Positions 21,201 to 30,592 of a DNA stretch of 64,000 bases are shown in pieces (the stretch's first letter is position 1; each line of letters opens with the position of its first letter). The DNA is taken from NCBI GenBank assembly GCA_036274895.1, contig DASUEU010000039.1, forward strand, positions 262,300 to 326,299, given 5' to 3'. Source of the stretch: CALMKX01 sp036274895 (lineage in GTDB: Bacteria > Acidobacteriota > Thermoanaerobaculia > Multivoradales > SZUA-115). A model generated the notes under the pieces. It searched no databases and was not told the origin of the DNA. It saw only the letters and a program-made list of their open reading frames with translations. The position numbers and the translations under genes are program-made.

Positions 21201-24200
21201 GCCTGCACGACAGCTTCTTCGACCTCGGCGGCGATTCGATCCTCTCCATCCAGCTGGTGGCGCGAGCGCGAGAGGCCGGCCTGAAGCTCACCCCGCAACA
21301 GATCTTCGAACACCGCACGGTGGCCGCGCTCGCGGAGGTGGCGACGCCGCTGGGTTCAGCCGTCGCCTGGCAGCCGGCCGCTCCCGGCCCGGTTCCCCTG
21401 ACCCCGATCGCGGCTCGCTTCTTCGCGGCCGAGGGTGCCGATCCCCACCACTTCAACCAAGCCCTGACCTTGAGGCTCCGCAAGCCTCTGCAAGTTGCCC
21501 GGCTGAGCGGCGCGCTGCTCGCGCTGGTCCGGCATCACGATGCCTTCCAGCTCCGCTTCGAGCGGAGCGATGGCGCCTGGCGCTCGCGTACGGTCGGCCC
21601 TCAGGGCGCCCAGGAGCTGACCGCGGTCGACCTTTCCGGCCTCGGCGAGCCGGCCGTCGGTGCCGAGATCGAGAGGGTCTGCGGAGCCGCCCAGGCCCGG
21701 CTCGACCTCGCTCGCGGCCCCCTGCTGCGGGCGCTGCTCCTGCACCTGCCGGCCGGTCAGGGCGAGCGTCTGGTGCTGGTAGCTCATCACCTGGTGATCG
21801 ACGGCGTCTCCTGGCGGATCCTCTTGGAAGACCTCGCCGTCCTGCTGGCCGACCCGGCAGCCGGGCTGCCCCGGAGCGTGGCGTTCGCCCAATGGTCGGC
21901 CCGGCTGGCCGGCCATGCTGCCGGCCCGGAGGTGGCGGCCGAGCTCCCCCTCTGGCAGACCTCGGTCCCCGAACGGCTCGCTGACTGGCCGGTCGACGAC
22001 CCGACCGCCGAGAGCACCTACGCCACGGTGGACTCGGTGCGGCTCCGGCTCGACGCCGCCGCCACCGAACGTCTTCAACTCGAGACCACGTCGCGACTGC
22101 GGGCCACCCTCGAGGAGCTGATGCTCGCCGGCTTGGCCTCGACCCTGGCCCGGTGGAGCGGCCACGAGGAGGTGTGGATCGACCTCGAAAACCACGGCCG
22201 GGAGCCCTTCGCCGACGACCTCGCGCTGGAGCGCACCGTCGGCTGGTTCACGGTGATCCATCCCCTCCGCCTCTCGGCACCGCGAGGGACTCGCGCCGTC
22301 GAAGCGCTGCGTCGCGTCAAGGAGGAGCTGCGCAGGCTGCCGCGGCGAGGGTTGAGCTACAGCCTGCTGACGTTCGGACCCCAAGGGGGCCCGGCGCTGG
22401 CGGCGCATCCCCAGCCCCGGCTGGTCTTCAACTACCTTGGCCAGCTGGACGCCAGCTTCGGACCCGAGAGCCCCTTCGACCTCGCGCCCGAGAGCACCGG
22501 CTCCCCCATCAGTCCGCGCCGCCGACGCGAGCATTGGCTGGAGGTCAACGCCGGCATCCGGGAAGGACAGCTCGAGCTGTCCTGGCTCTACGACCGCCAG
22601 TTGCACGGTCGCGAGGTAGTCCTCGGGCTCGGTCGGGGCTTGCTGGAGGCGCTCGAGGCCCTGAGCGACGACCTGTCGCTCGGGGCCATGGCCCCCTCCG
22701 ACTTCCCACTCGCGGCGCTCGGTGACGAGGCCCTCCAGTGCCTCCTGTCGACGGTCGAAGGAGAGGTCGAGGAGATCTACCCACTGTCCCCGCTTCAGCA
22801 GGGGATGTTCTTCCACTGCCAGCTCGAGCCGACCTCCGACGTCTACTTCACTCAGCTGGCCTGCCGGATCGAGGGGCCGCTGGATGGACTCGCGCTGCGC
22901 CGCTCCTGGCAGCAGGCGCTGGATCGCCACCCGGCTCTGCGCACGGGGCTGCGCTGGCGGGACCTCGACCAGCCCCTCCAGGTGGTCTGGCGGCAGGTCG
23001 AGCTGCCCTGGCAGGAGCTCGACTTGCGCGCGAGCCCGGCTGGGGAGCTCGACCACCGCTTCTCCGCGTGCCTCGAATCCGACCGCGGTCGGCCTTTCGA
23101 GCTGGATCGACCGCCTCTGGTGCGCTGCACCCTGGTGCGGACCGGTGACCAGGAATGGCGGTTCGTGCTCAGCATCCACCACCTGGTGATCGACGGCTGG
23201 AGCGAGACCTTGCTCTTCGCCGAGGTCTTCGCCGCCTATTCCTGCCTCACCGGCGGGACCACGCCGCCGCCCTCCGCCGCTCCCCGCTTCAGCTCGTACA
23301 TCGCCTGGCTGGGACGCCAGCGAGACGAGGATCCCGAGCCCTTCTGGCGCCAGGAGCTAGAGGGCCTCACCGCTGCCACGCCCCTCGGCTTGGATCGCCG
23401 GGCCGGAGCGGACCGAGCCCCGAGCACGAGGGGTTACAGCCAGCGGCAGCTGGTCCTGCCCGCGACGCTGACCGCTGGCCTCGATCGGCTGGCGCGAAGT
23501 CACGACCTGACCCTCTCGACCGTCCTGGTGGGCCTCTGGGGGCTGCTGCTGGGCCGGCTCTCCGGCGAGCGGGACGTCGTCTTCGGTCTCGCCGTCTCCG
23601 GCCGGCCCGCCGACCTGCCGGGCGCCCAGCTGACCGTGGGCTGCTTCCTCAACACCCTGCCGGTCCGGGTGCGCTCCGAGGCAGGCCCCCTGATCCCCTG
23701 GCTCCGTGACCTCCAGACGCGATTGTTGACAGCGCGGCGACAAGAACACACTCCGCTGGTCGACATCCAAGGTTGGACCGAGGTTCCCCGCGGTCAACCT
23801 CTGTTCGAGAGCCTGGTGGTGATCGAGACCTTCCCCTTCGAGTCGGTGCTGGGGGGCGCGCTGGCGGACGCCGGCGTCCAGGGGCTGAGGGTCGAGCTGC
23901 TGCACAGCTTCGATCGCGTGAGCTATCCCCTGGCATTGCAGGTCATTCCCGGCGAGACCCTCAACCTGCGCCTGAAGCACGATCCCGCGCGATTCGAGCT
24001 GGACACCCTGGACTCGGCCCTGAGCCAGCTGGCGCATCTGATCGAGCAGGCCGTTTCTTCTCCGGACCAGCCCCTCGAATCGCTGCGTCTCCGCTGGAAG
24101 GGGGATGGCTTGCCCGACCCGGCGGCGGTGCTCGCGGCGCCCTCCTTCGAGCCGGTGGGAGACCGGGTCCGCTCGCTCGCCCGCCTCGATCCCGGGGCCG

Positions 24201-27200
24201 TCGCGGTCCATGCCGGCGGCCGCGACCATGACTATGCCCGTCTCTGGCGAGCCGCGGAGGGCATCGCGCACGCCCTCGTGGCTGCCGGACTGGAACGAGG
24301 AGCCGTGGTGGCGATCGAGGGCGAGCCCAGCTTCGGTCTGGTGGCTGCCCTGCTCGCCGCTTTCGCCTCCGGGGGCGTGGCACTCCCCCTCGACGGCTCT
24401 CTCCCCATCGAGCGCCAGCGACTGATGGTGCGCGAGGCCCAGGCCCGTCTTCTGCTGCACGTGGGGACCGGGGCCTCGGAGCTGGCCGGAGAGTCGCTCG
24501 AAGTGCTCGAGGTCGGCTCCGAGGACGGCCTGCCGCGGGTCGCGGGGCGAGCGCTCGAGGCTGCCCCTCCGGGCCCTGGCAGCGATCCCGCGGCCCCGGC
24601 TTACGTCTTCTTCACCTCGGGGACCACGGCAGTGCCCAAGGCGGTCTTGGGTCGGCACCAGGGCCTGGCTCACTTCATCGCCTGGCAACGAGAGACCTTC
24701 GAGGTGGGCGCCGGAGACCGAGTCGCCCAGCTCACCGGCCTGTCCTTCGACGTGGTCCTGCGCGACCTCTTCTTGCCCCTGACCTCCGGCGCGACGCTGG
24801 TGGTGCCGCCCCCCGGGCTGAGGCTCGATCCGAGCCGCGTGATCGGCTGGCTGGCTGCCGCGGGCATCACCCGGCTGCACGCCGTCCCCTCGCTCGCCCA
24901 GGCCTGGCTCGAAGCCCACGACCCGTCGAGCGGCGGATACGGGGGTCTGCGAACCGTCTTCTTCGCCGGCGAGCCGCTCTCCGACACCCTGGTCCGACGC
25001 TGGCGCGAGGTCTTCCCGGGCTGCGAGGTGATCAACCTCTATGGCCCCACCGAGACGACACTGGCCCGGTGCTGGCACCGGGTGGAAGCGGATCCAGCTC
25101 CCGGCGTCCAGCCGGTGGGAAGGCCTCTGCCCGAGAGCCAGGCGCTGGTGCTCGCCGAGGGCCGACTCTGCGGTATCGGCGAGCCAGGCGAGATCGCGCT
25201 GCGCACACCCTTCCGCACCCTCGGCTACCTGAACGCGGAGGAGGAGACGCGGCAGCGCTTCGTGCCCAACCCCTACACCGACGATCCGAAGGACCGGCTG
25301 TACCTCACCGGTGACCGAGGCCGGTTCCGGCCCGACGGGGCGCTCGAGATCCTGGGCCGTATGGATCACCAGGTGAAGATCCTCGGCGTCCGGATCGATC
25401 CCAACGAGGTGGCCGCCGTGCTGGGTCGCCACCCCAAGGTGGCGGCGGCAGCGGTGGTTGCCCTCACGGCACCCGGGCGAGGCCCCTCCCTGGCCGCCTA
25501 CGTCGTGGCCCGTGACCCGGCTCCCAGCCTCACCCGCGAGCTCCGAGAGCACGCCTTGCGCTGCCTGCCGGCGGCCGCGGTTCCTGCCACCTTCACCTTC
25601 CTCGCAGACCTGCCCATCACCGCCAACGGCAAGCTCGACCGCAAGGCGCTGCCCGAGCCGACGACGATGGCGATGGGTGCTCCCGAGGGGCCAGGGCTGG
25701 CACCCTTCGAAGCCGTCGTCGCCGGTGTGTTCCGTGAGGTCTTGAAGCGGGACCCGATCGGCCCTCGAGACAGCTTCTTCGAGCTGGGCGGCCATTCCCT
25801 GCTGGCGGTGCAGGTGATCTCGCGGCTGCGCACGGCCCTGGGAGTCGATCTGCCGTTAGCTCAGCTCTTCGAGGGCCCGTCCGTGGCCGAGGTTGCCGCC
25901 GGAGTCGAGGCTCTGCTGCGGACCTCCGGACGAGCTCCCTCACCACCCCTGGAGCCGGCTCCGGACGGCGAGCCGCCGGTGCTCTCCTTCGCCCAGGAAA
26001 GGCTCTGGTTCCTCGACCAGGTCGACCCCCGCAATCCCCTCTACAACCTCCACAGCGCGGTCCGGCTGCGGGGCAGGATCGAGCCCTGGCGACTCTCCCG
26101 GAGCCTCCGTCGAACCGCCGCGCGCCACGTCGTCCTGCGCTCAGGCTTCCTCAATCGACAGGGCCGGGCGCACCTGACCATCGTCCCTCCGGGACCGTTC
26201 GAGCTGCCCTGCCATGACCTCTCGGGACTCGATCGACCGGCGCTCGAGGCGGAGTTGGCCCATCTCGGCGAGCTCCAGGCTGGCTACGGCTTCGACCTCA
26301 GCCGGCCACCGCTCGTCCGCGCCGTCCTGCTTCGCCTGGGCCCCGACGAACATGCGCTCCTCATGACCCTGCACCACGCCATCGCCGACGCGTGGACGCT
26401 GGGCCTGCTGCTGCGCGAGCTGAGCCTCCAGTACCGGGCCGCCGACGAGGCCGAGCCGGAAGACGGGCCGGCGGCGCTACCCGACGGTGGTCCGCGCCTC
26501 GACTACACCGACTACGCACGCTGGCAACGCCGGTGGGCCACAGCCGAGCAGCTCGAAGGCGAGCTGGGCTTCTGGCGACGGCAACTCGCCGGAGCACCCG
26601 AGACCACCTTGGTTCCCGGTGACCGGCCCCGGCCCACCCACCCCACTCACACGGGCGGCCGGTGGGTAACCACCTGGCCCACCAGCCTCGCCGAGCGCCT
26701 GACCTCCTTCGCCCAGCGTGGCCTGGCGACGCCGTTCATGGCGCTGATGGCCGCATCGAGCGGCCTTCTGCTGCGTCTCTCGGGGCAGCAGGACCAGATC
26801 CTGGGGACCGCGGTCGCCGGCCGAAATCGGCAAGAGCTGGAGAGCATCCTCGGACTGTTCGTGAATTCCTTGCCGATCCGCGTCGACGTGCCCGCGAGGC
26901 TCGGTCTCGGTGAGCGCCTGGTCCAGGTGAGGCGGCAGGTGCTGGCGGCCTATGCGCACCAGGACCTGCCCTTCGAGAAGATCGTCGAGGCCCACCAGGT
27001 CGAGCGCAACGCGGCCTACAACCCGATCTTTCAGGTCATGCTCGTGGTCCAGAACGCCCCTCACCCCGAGCCCCTGACGGGGGAAGTGCTCCTCGAGCCC
27101 CTCAACCGAGGCATGGGCACCGCCCGGCTCGACCTCACCTTTTCCGTCACCGAGCGGGAGGGCGGCCTCGAAGTCCTGGTCGACTACGCTCGGGACCTCT

Positions 27201-30200
27201 ACGACCTGACGACCGTCGTTCGGCTGGTTGGCCAGCTACGCACCCTGATCGAGCACGGGCTCGCCCACCCAGCGACTCCTCTCGAAGGGCTGCCGGTGCT
27301 GAGTCCGGGAGAACGCCAGCAGCTCCTCGAGTGGAACGACCGATCGGCCGACGTTGGCCCGATGCGCTGCCTGCATCAGCTCTTCGAGGCCCAGGCCGGT
27401 GAGCGGCCGGATGCCATCGCGGCCCTGGCCGCCGGCGGGGACGCGCTCAGCTATGGCGAGCTCGACCGGCGGGCGAACCGGCTGGCGTGGGAGCTGGCCG
27501 CTCGCGGAGTGGGGCCCGAGCGGCTTGTGGCGATCGCCCTGCCCCGAGGCTTCGACATGCTGGTCGCGGTGCTGGGCGTGCTCAAGGCGGGCGGCGCGTA
27601 CCTCCCCCTCGACCCCTCCTACCCGCGGGAGCGCCTCTCCTGGATGCTCGAGGACGCTCGTCCAACGGCGCTGGTGACCTCGGCCGAGGTGCTCACCGCC
27701 CTGCCCGAGACGCCAGCGCCGAGCTTGTTGGTGGATCGCGACAGAGCTCTGCTGGAGGCCCGGTCGAGCCAGCCATGGGCCAGCAGCGTTGGGCCCGAGC
27801 ATCTGGCCTACGTCATCTACACCTCGGGCTCGACCGGCAGGCCCCGGGGCGTGCTGATCGAGCATCGGGGAGTGGTCAACACCCTGGCCTGTCGGCGCCT
27901 GGAGCTGGGGATCTCCCCTCGAGACTGTCTGCTCCAGAACATCTCCCTGTCGTTCGATCCCTCCGTCTGGCAGATCTTCGGTGCCCTCGTCCACGGCGCT
28001 CGGCTGGCTCTCGCCACCGGCGGCGAGCACCAGGACCCCGAGGCGCTGTTCGAGTTGATCACCCGGACCCAGGCCACCATTGCCGACTTTCCGCCCTCCC
28101 TGTTGCGTGCGCTGCTGGAGCACCGGGGCTTCGCCGGCTCCCGGTTGCGCCTGGTCTTCGCCGGCGGCGAGGCCCTGCCCCCGGCCGTTCGAGACCGCTT
28201 CCTGCAGACCTTCGGAGAGGCGACGCTGGTCAACGTCTACGGCCCCACGGAGACCTCGATCGACGCATCGTTCTGGCGTTGCCGGTCCGGCGAGACCGGC
28301 GATTCGGTGCCCATCGGCCGGCCCATCGTCAACAAGCGGCTCCTGGTCTTGGATCCGCGGCTTCGCCGACTGCCCATCGGGGCGGCCGGCCAGCTCGCCA
28401 TCGCCGGTGCCGGGCTGGCCCGGGGCTACCTCGGCCGCCCCGGCTACACCGCGGATCGCTTCCGGCCCTGCGAAGACGAATCGGTGCCCGGGGCTCGGAT
28501 CTACTTGACCGGAGATCTGGTGCGGACGAGGGCGGATGGAGCCCTCGAGTTCCTGGGTCGCATCGACCTCCAGGTGAAGGTGCGGGGAGTGCGCATCGAG
28601 CTGGGCGAGGTCGAGGCAGCGCTGCTCAGCCACCCCTCGGTCATGGAAGCAGCGGTGGTGGCCCGCACGGGGAGGGGCGGAGAGCAACGACTGGAGGCCT
28701 TCGCGGTGGCCACGAGTGAGGGTTGCTCCGAGCGAGACCTGGCCGATCACCTGCACCGGCTGCTTCCGGCGGCGATGATCCCGGCTGTCATCGCGCTCCT
28801 GCCGGAGCTGCCGCGCACCCCGGCCGGCAAAGTCGATCGTGCGGCCCTGCGAGCCTCGGAGCCCGAACGCGGGCGGACGGAGGGCACCTTCACCGGCCCG
28901 CGCAACCCCCGCGAAGCCCTGCTCGCCGAGATCTGGGCCGAGGTGCTGGGCCGGCCTCGCGTCGGCGTCGACGACAACTTCTTCGAGATCGGCGGCGACT
29001 CGATCCTGAGTATCCAGATCGTCGCCCGAGCGAGCCATCGGGGGCTTCGGCTCACACCTCGGCAGATCTTCCTCCACCAGACCGTGGCGGAGCTGGCGGC
29101 GGTGGCGGAGGAAGGCCCGAGCGAGCCCATGGCCGAACAGGGCCCGGTGGTCGGTCCCGCGCCTCTGAGCCCGATCCAACGCTGGTTCTTCGAGCTGGAG
29201 GTGCCCGAGCCCAGTCGCTTCAATCAGAGCGTTCGGCTCGCCGTGGCGCCTGGCGTGCCGGTCGGGAAGCTGGCACGCGCCCTGGCCCGTCTGCTCGCCC
29301 ATCACGACGCCCTGCGCCTGTGCTTCCGGTCGGGACCCGACGGCCCGGAACAGGCCTACACCGCACCTGGAGGGCCCCTGCCCTTCGGCCGGGTCGACCT
29401 CTCGGGGCTGGCGGAGATCGACGCGCAGAGTCGTGCCGACTCGCTCGAAGCTGCGGCTCAGGGCAGTCTCGACCTCGGCTCCGGTCGCCTGCTGAGAGCG
29501 CTCTCGATGAAGCTCCCGGCCGGAGACCCCGAGCGTCTGACCCTGATCGTCCACCACCTGGCCGTCGATGGGGTCTCTTGGCGCATCCTGATCGAGGATC
29601 TCGAAAGGCTGTGCAACGCCAAGGAGCCCGACCCCAGCGCGGCTTCGCTGCCCGCCAAGACCACCTCCTTCGGCGCTTGGGCTCGGGCGCTGGGCGAGCC
29701 CGAGCGTCTCGCGGCCCTGGAGCTCGAGATCGAGCCCTGGCTCGCCGGCCTCGCGGGTGCTCCCTCTCGCCTGCCGCTCGACTTTCCGCGGGAAGGGGTG
29801 GCGAACCTCGAAGAGGAGGCCCGCACGGTGAAGGTCGAGGCCGACGAGGCCCTGACCTCGAGCCTGGTGGGCACCGTCTGCGAGCGCTTTCGTGCTCGCA
29901 TCGACGAAGTGCTGCTCAGCGCCTTCAGTCGGGCCGTGGCAGCTTGGAGCGGACAGCAGTGGTTGCGGCTCGAGCTCGAAGGTCACGGCCGTGAGCAGGA
30001 CGGCTTCGAAGGCGTCGACCTCACCCGCACCGTGGGTTGGTTCACAAGCATCTATCCCGTGCGCCTCTCCCTGCCTCGGGACTCCGACCCCATCGCTCAC
30101 CTCCGGGCGATCAAGGACCAGCTGCGTGCGGTGCCGGGAAGAGGCTTCGGCTTCGGCCTTCTCCGCTATCTGGGACGGCAGGAGCTGGTTCAACGGCTGG

Positions 30201-30592
30201 CCGGGCTGCCTCCGCCCGAGATCACTTTCAACTACCTCGGCCAGCTGGCCGCGGGCCCGGCGAGCGGATCCCTCCGACTCCTGGGCGAGGCCGCCGGAAG
30301 CCAACGCAGCACCGCCTTTGCCCGCCGGCACCTCTTCGACCTCAACGGCCTGATCTCCGGCGGTCGGCTGCGCTTCACCTGGCGGTACTGTCCCCGGCTG
30401 CACCGCCCGGAGACGGTCGAAGCCCTCGCGGGAGCCTTTCTCGCCGAGCTCTCGGCTCTGCGGGAGGCGCGCCTCGATCCCGGGCAGGACGCCAGGACCG
30501 TCTCGGACTTCCCATTGATCCAGGGCAACCAACCACAGCTCGACCGGCTGCTACGCCGGTTCGGCCAAGCAGGCAAGAGAAAGGGCTCATGA
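18197..30592 (+). CDS. NRPS trimodule, C-A-PCP-E-C-A-PCP-C-A-PCP-E
   Basis: TTG start overlapping the previous stop (TTGA), with GGAGGG about 6 bases upstream. Module 1: C domain (HHHLVLDG near 18620), A domain (TSGSTGRPKG near 20045, code read as DVEAVAAIYK, unassigned), PCP (LGGDS near 21230), E domain (HHLVIDG near 21786). Module 2: C domain (HHLVIDG near 23180), an atypical A domain (TSGTTAVPK near 24616, code DVRHFALLAK), PCP (LGGHS near 25786) and no E domain. Module 3: an LCL-type C domain whose motif reads HHAIADAW, with Ala in place of the usual Gly; A domain (TSGSTGRPRG, code DPWDFGVIDK, loosely Gln/Glu-like), PCP (IGGDS) and a terminal E domain (HHLAVDG near 29553). The first and third residues should be D-configured, the second L. 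Domain calls are firm; substrates are not. Confidence 0.95.
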   Translation: MSGGKVEDIYGLAPLQEGILFHCLYGQDPSLYVTLLSCTLVGLDPDCFEQAWQGAVERHPCLRTGFVWEGLEQPVQVVARTARLPWEVADWSGLAPEEQAEQLLHAETEEPARLGRLNRAPLLRCRLIRLGPDRHRFLFCHHHLVLDGWSLPLLLGEVFRAYASLVEGREPVMTPARPFRELIAWLRQRDSAAAQTYWQEVLADCPQAFRLGCDRGEIGQPVGSTSHVEDRLAPDEAGALSELVRSRGLTLGTALQAAWGLVLARASGEWDLTFGLSVAGRPAELPGVERMVGPLTNTVPCRLRIDPRQPVEDWLRAHQDAQARQRPFEHSALSQVQKWSQASNGRPLFEPILLIENYPLPRDLGQGPNGLALLDLRLALKTSCPLLAAAKPGADVVLTLTFDRDRFTAAQAAGLLRAWHGTLAGLSVGAARSVGEVPWWSAAERHQLLVEWNDTGARAPAAELVCHRIAHQARRSPDAVALVDGERSLTYGHLARQVARLAARLTALGLGPEQLVGIHLGRSIEAMLAILGVLEAGGAYLPFDPAYPAERLDEVWRDARPVALVSSCSTGAQPPGWQPPQGFRLDIAELLAATPSPSPARPAPPDPGQLAYVLYTSGSTGRPKGVAIEHRSLALHVQAEAAQHRIVPGDRVLQFASLSFDVSLEEIFVTLTQGAKLVLRQEWMLESAATFLRACEQLAITILAPPTAFWAELAAEPGPLPPGLRRTVIAGEAAQPESALRWGARIDGAGRLINAYGPTEATIYALASDLTEATRAGQVLPRVPIGRPLPHRRALVLGRDGQPVIPGGPGELLLGGIGLARGYMGRPAATAERFVPDPFGGGMGDRLYRTGDRVRQWPDGQVEFLGRLDRQLKIRGFRIEPGEIEAHLVAHPEVAAGAVEPTRGPDGRLRLTAFAAVGEATVSPQELRRHLAERLPDYLVPNSVVVLATLPNTTAGKLDRRALASLAERAGSEEVVPERSANSVEAKLLEAWTRVLRRDRVGLHDSFFDLGGDSILSIQLVARAREAGLKLTPQQIFEHRTVAALAEVATPLGSAVAWQPAAPGPVPLTPIAARFFAAEGADPHHFNQALTLRLRKPLQVARLSGALLALVRHHDAFQLRFERSDGAWRSRTVGPQGAQELTAVDLSGLGEPAVGAEIERVCGAAQARLDLARGPLLRALLLHLPAGQGERLVLVAHHLVIDGVSWRILLEDLAVLLADPAAGLPRSVAFAQWSARLAGHAAGPEVAAELPLWQTSVPERLADWPVDDPTAESTYATVDSVRLRLDAAATERLQLETTSRLRATLEELMLAGLASTLARWSGHEEVWIDLENHGREPFADDLALERTVGWFTVIHPLRLSAPRGTRAVEALRRVKEELRRLPRRGLSYSLLTFGPQGGPALAAHPQPRLVFNYLGQLDASFGPESPFDLAPESTGSPISPRRRREHWLEVNAGIREGQLELSWLYDRQLHGREVVLGLGRGLLEALEALSDDLSLGAMAPSDFPLAALGDEALQCLLSTVEGEVEEIYPLSPLQQGMFFHCQLEPTSDVYFTQLACRIEGPLDGLALRRSWQQALDRHPALRTGLRWRDLDQPLQVVWRQVELPWQELDLRASPAGELDHRFSACLESDRGRPFELDRPPLVRCTLVRTGDQEWRFVLSIHHLVIDGWSETLLFAEVFAAYSCLTGGTTPPPSAAPRFSSYIAWLGRQRDEDPEPFWRQELEGLTAATPLGLDRRAGADRAPSTRGYSQRQLVLPATLTAGLDRLARSHDLTLSTVLVGLWGLLLGRLSGERDVVFGLAVSGRPADLPGAQLTVGCFLNTLPVRVRSEAGPLIPWLRDLQTRLLTARRQEHTPLVDIQGWTEVPRGQPLFESLVVIETFPFESVLGGALADAGVQGLRVELLHSFDRVSYPLALQVIPGETLNLRLKHDPARFELDTLDSALSQLAHLIEQAVSSPDQPLESLRLRWKGDGLPDPAAVLAAPSFEPVGDRVRSLARLDPGAVAVHAGGRDHDYARLWRAAEGIAHALVAAGLERGAVVAIEGEPSFGLVAALLAAFASGGVALPLDGSLPIERQRLMVREAQARLLLHVGTGASELAGESLEVLEVGSEDGLPRVAGRALEAAPPGPGSDPAAPAYVFFTSGTTAVPKAVLGRHQGLAHFIAWQRETFEVGAGDRVAQLTGLSFDVVLRDLFLPLTSGATLVVPPPGLRLDPSRVIGWLAAAGITRLHAVPSLAQAWLEAHDPSSGGYGGLRTVFFAGEPLSDTLVRRWREVFPGCEVINLYGPTETTLARCWHRVEADPAPGVQPVGRPLPESQALVLAEGRLCGIGEPGEIALRTPFRTLGYLNAEEETRQRFVPNPYTDDPKDRLYLTGDRGRFRPDGALEILGRMDHQVKILGVRIDPNEVAAVLGRHPKVAAAAVVALTAPGRGPSLAAYVVARDPAPSLTRELREHALRCLPAAAVPATFTFLADLPITANGKLDRKALPEPTTMAMGAPEGPGLAPFEAVVAGVFREVLKRDPIGPRDSFFELGGHSLLAVQVISRLRTALGVDLPLAQLFEGPSVAEVAAGVEALLRTSGRAPSPPLEPAPDGEPPVLSFAQERLWFLDQVDPRNPLYNLHSAVRLRGRIEPWRLSRSLRRTAARHVVLRSGFLNRQGRAHLTIVPPGPFELPCHDLSGLDRPALEAELAHLGELQAGYGFDLSRPPLVRAVLLRLGPDEHALLMTLHHAIADAWTLGLLLRELSLQYRAADEAEPEDGPAALPDGGPRLDYTDYARWQRRWATAEQLEGELGFWRRQLAGAPETTLVPGDRPRPTHPTHTGGRWVTTWPTSLAERLTSFAQRGLATPFMALMAASSGLLLRLSGQQDQILGTAVAGRNRQELESILGLFVNSLPIRVDVPARLGLGERLVQVRRQVLAAYAHQDLPFEKIVEAHQVERNAAYNPIFQVMLVVQNAPHPEPLTGEVLLEPLNRGMGTARLDLTFSVTEREGGLEVLVDYARDLYDLTTVVRLVGQLRTLIEHGLAHPATPLEGLPVLSPGERQQLLEWNDRSADVGPMRCLHQLFEAQAGERPDAIAALAAGGDALSYGELDRRANRLAWELAARGVGPERLVAIALPRGFDMLVAVLGVLKAGGAYLPLDPSYPRERLSWMLEDARPTALVTSAEVLTALPETPAPSLLVDRDRALLEARSSQPWASSVGPEHLAYVIYTSGSTGRPRGVLIEHRGVVNTLACRRLELGISPRDCLLQNISLSFDPSVWQIFGALVHGARLALATGGEHQDPEALFELITRTQATIADFPPSLLRALLEHRGFAGSRLRLVFAGGEALPPAVRDRFLQTFGEATLVNVYGPTETSIDASFWRCRSGETGDSVPIGRPIVNKRLLVLDPRLRRLPIGAAGQLAIAGAGLARGYLGRPGYTADRFRPCEDESVPGARIYLTGDLVRTRADGALEFLGRIDLQVKVRGVRIELGEVEAALLSHPSVMEAAVVARTGRGGEQRLEAFAVATSEGCSERDLADHLHRLLPAAMIPAVIALLPELPRTPAGKVDRAALRASEPERGRTEGTFTGPRNPREALLAEIWAEVLGRPRVGVDDNFFEIGGDSILSIQIVARASHRGLRLTPRQIFLHQTVAELAAVAEEGPSEPMAEQGPVVGPAPLSPIQRWFFELEVPEPSRFNQSVRLAVAPGVPVGKLARALARLLAHHDALRLCFRSGPDGPEQAYTAPGGPLPFGRVDLSGLAEIDAQSRADSLEAAAQGSLDLGSGRLLRALSMKLPAGDPERLTLIVHHLAVDGVSWRILIEDLERLCNAKEPDPSAASLPAKTTSFGAWARALGEPERLAALELEIEPWLAGLAGAPSRLPLDFPREGVANLEEEARTVKVEADEALTSSLVGTVCERFRARIDEVLLSAFSRAVAAWSGQQWLRLELEGHGREQDGFEGVDLTRTVGWFTSIYPVRLSLPRDSDPIAHLRAIKDQLRAVPGRGFGFGLLRYLGRQELVQRLAGLPPPEITFNYLGQLAAGPASGSLRLLGEAAGSQRSTAFARRHLFDLNGLISGGRLRFTWRYCPRLHRPETVEALAGAFLAELSALREARLDPGQDARTVSDFPLIQGNQPQLDRLLRRFGQAGKRKGS

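Noticed and set aside
30037..30588. Upstream extension of the last NRPS gene
   Set aside because: It overlaps the preceding E domain by over 500 bases and is Pro/Arg-rich, unlike protein. The ATG at 30589 overlaps the stop and begins a normal C domain.
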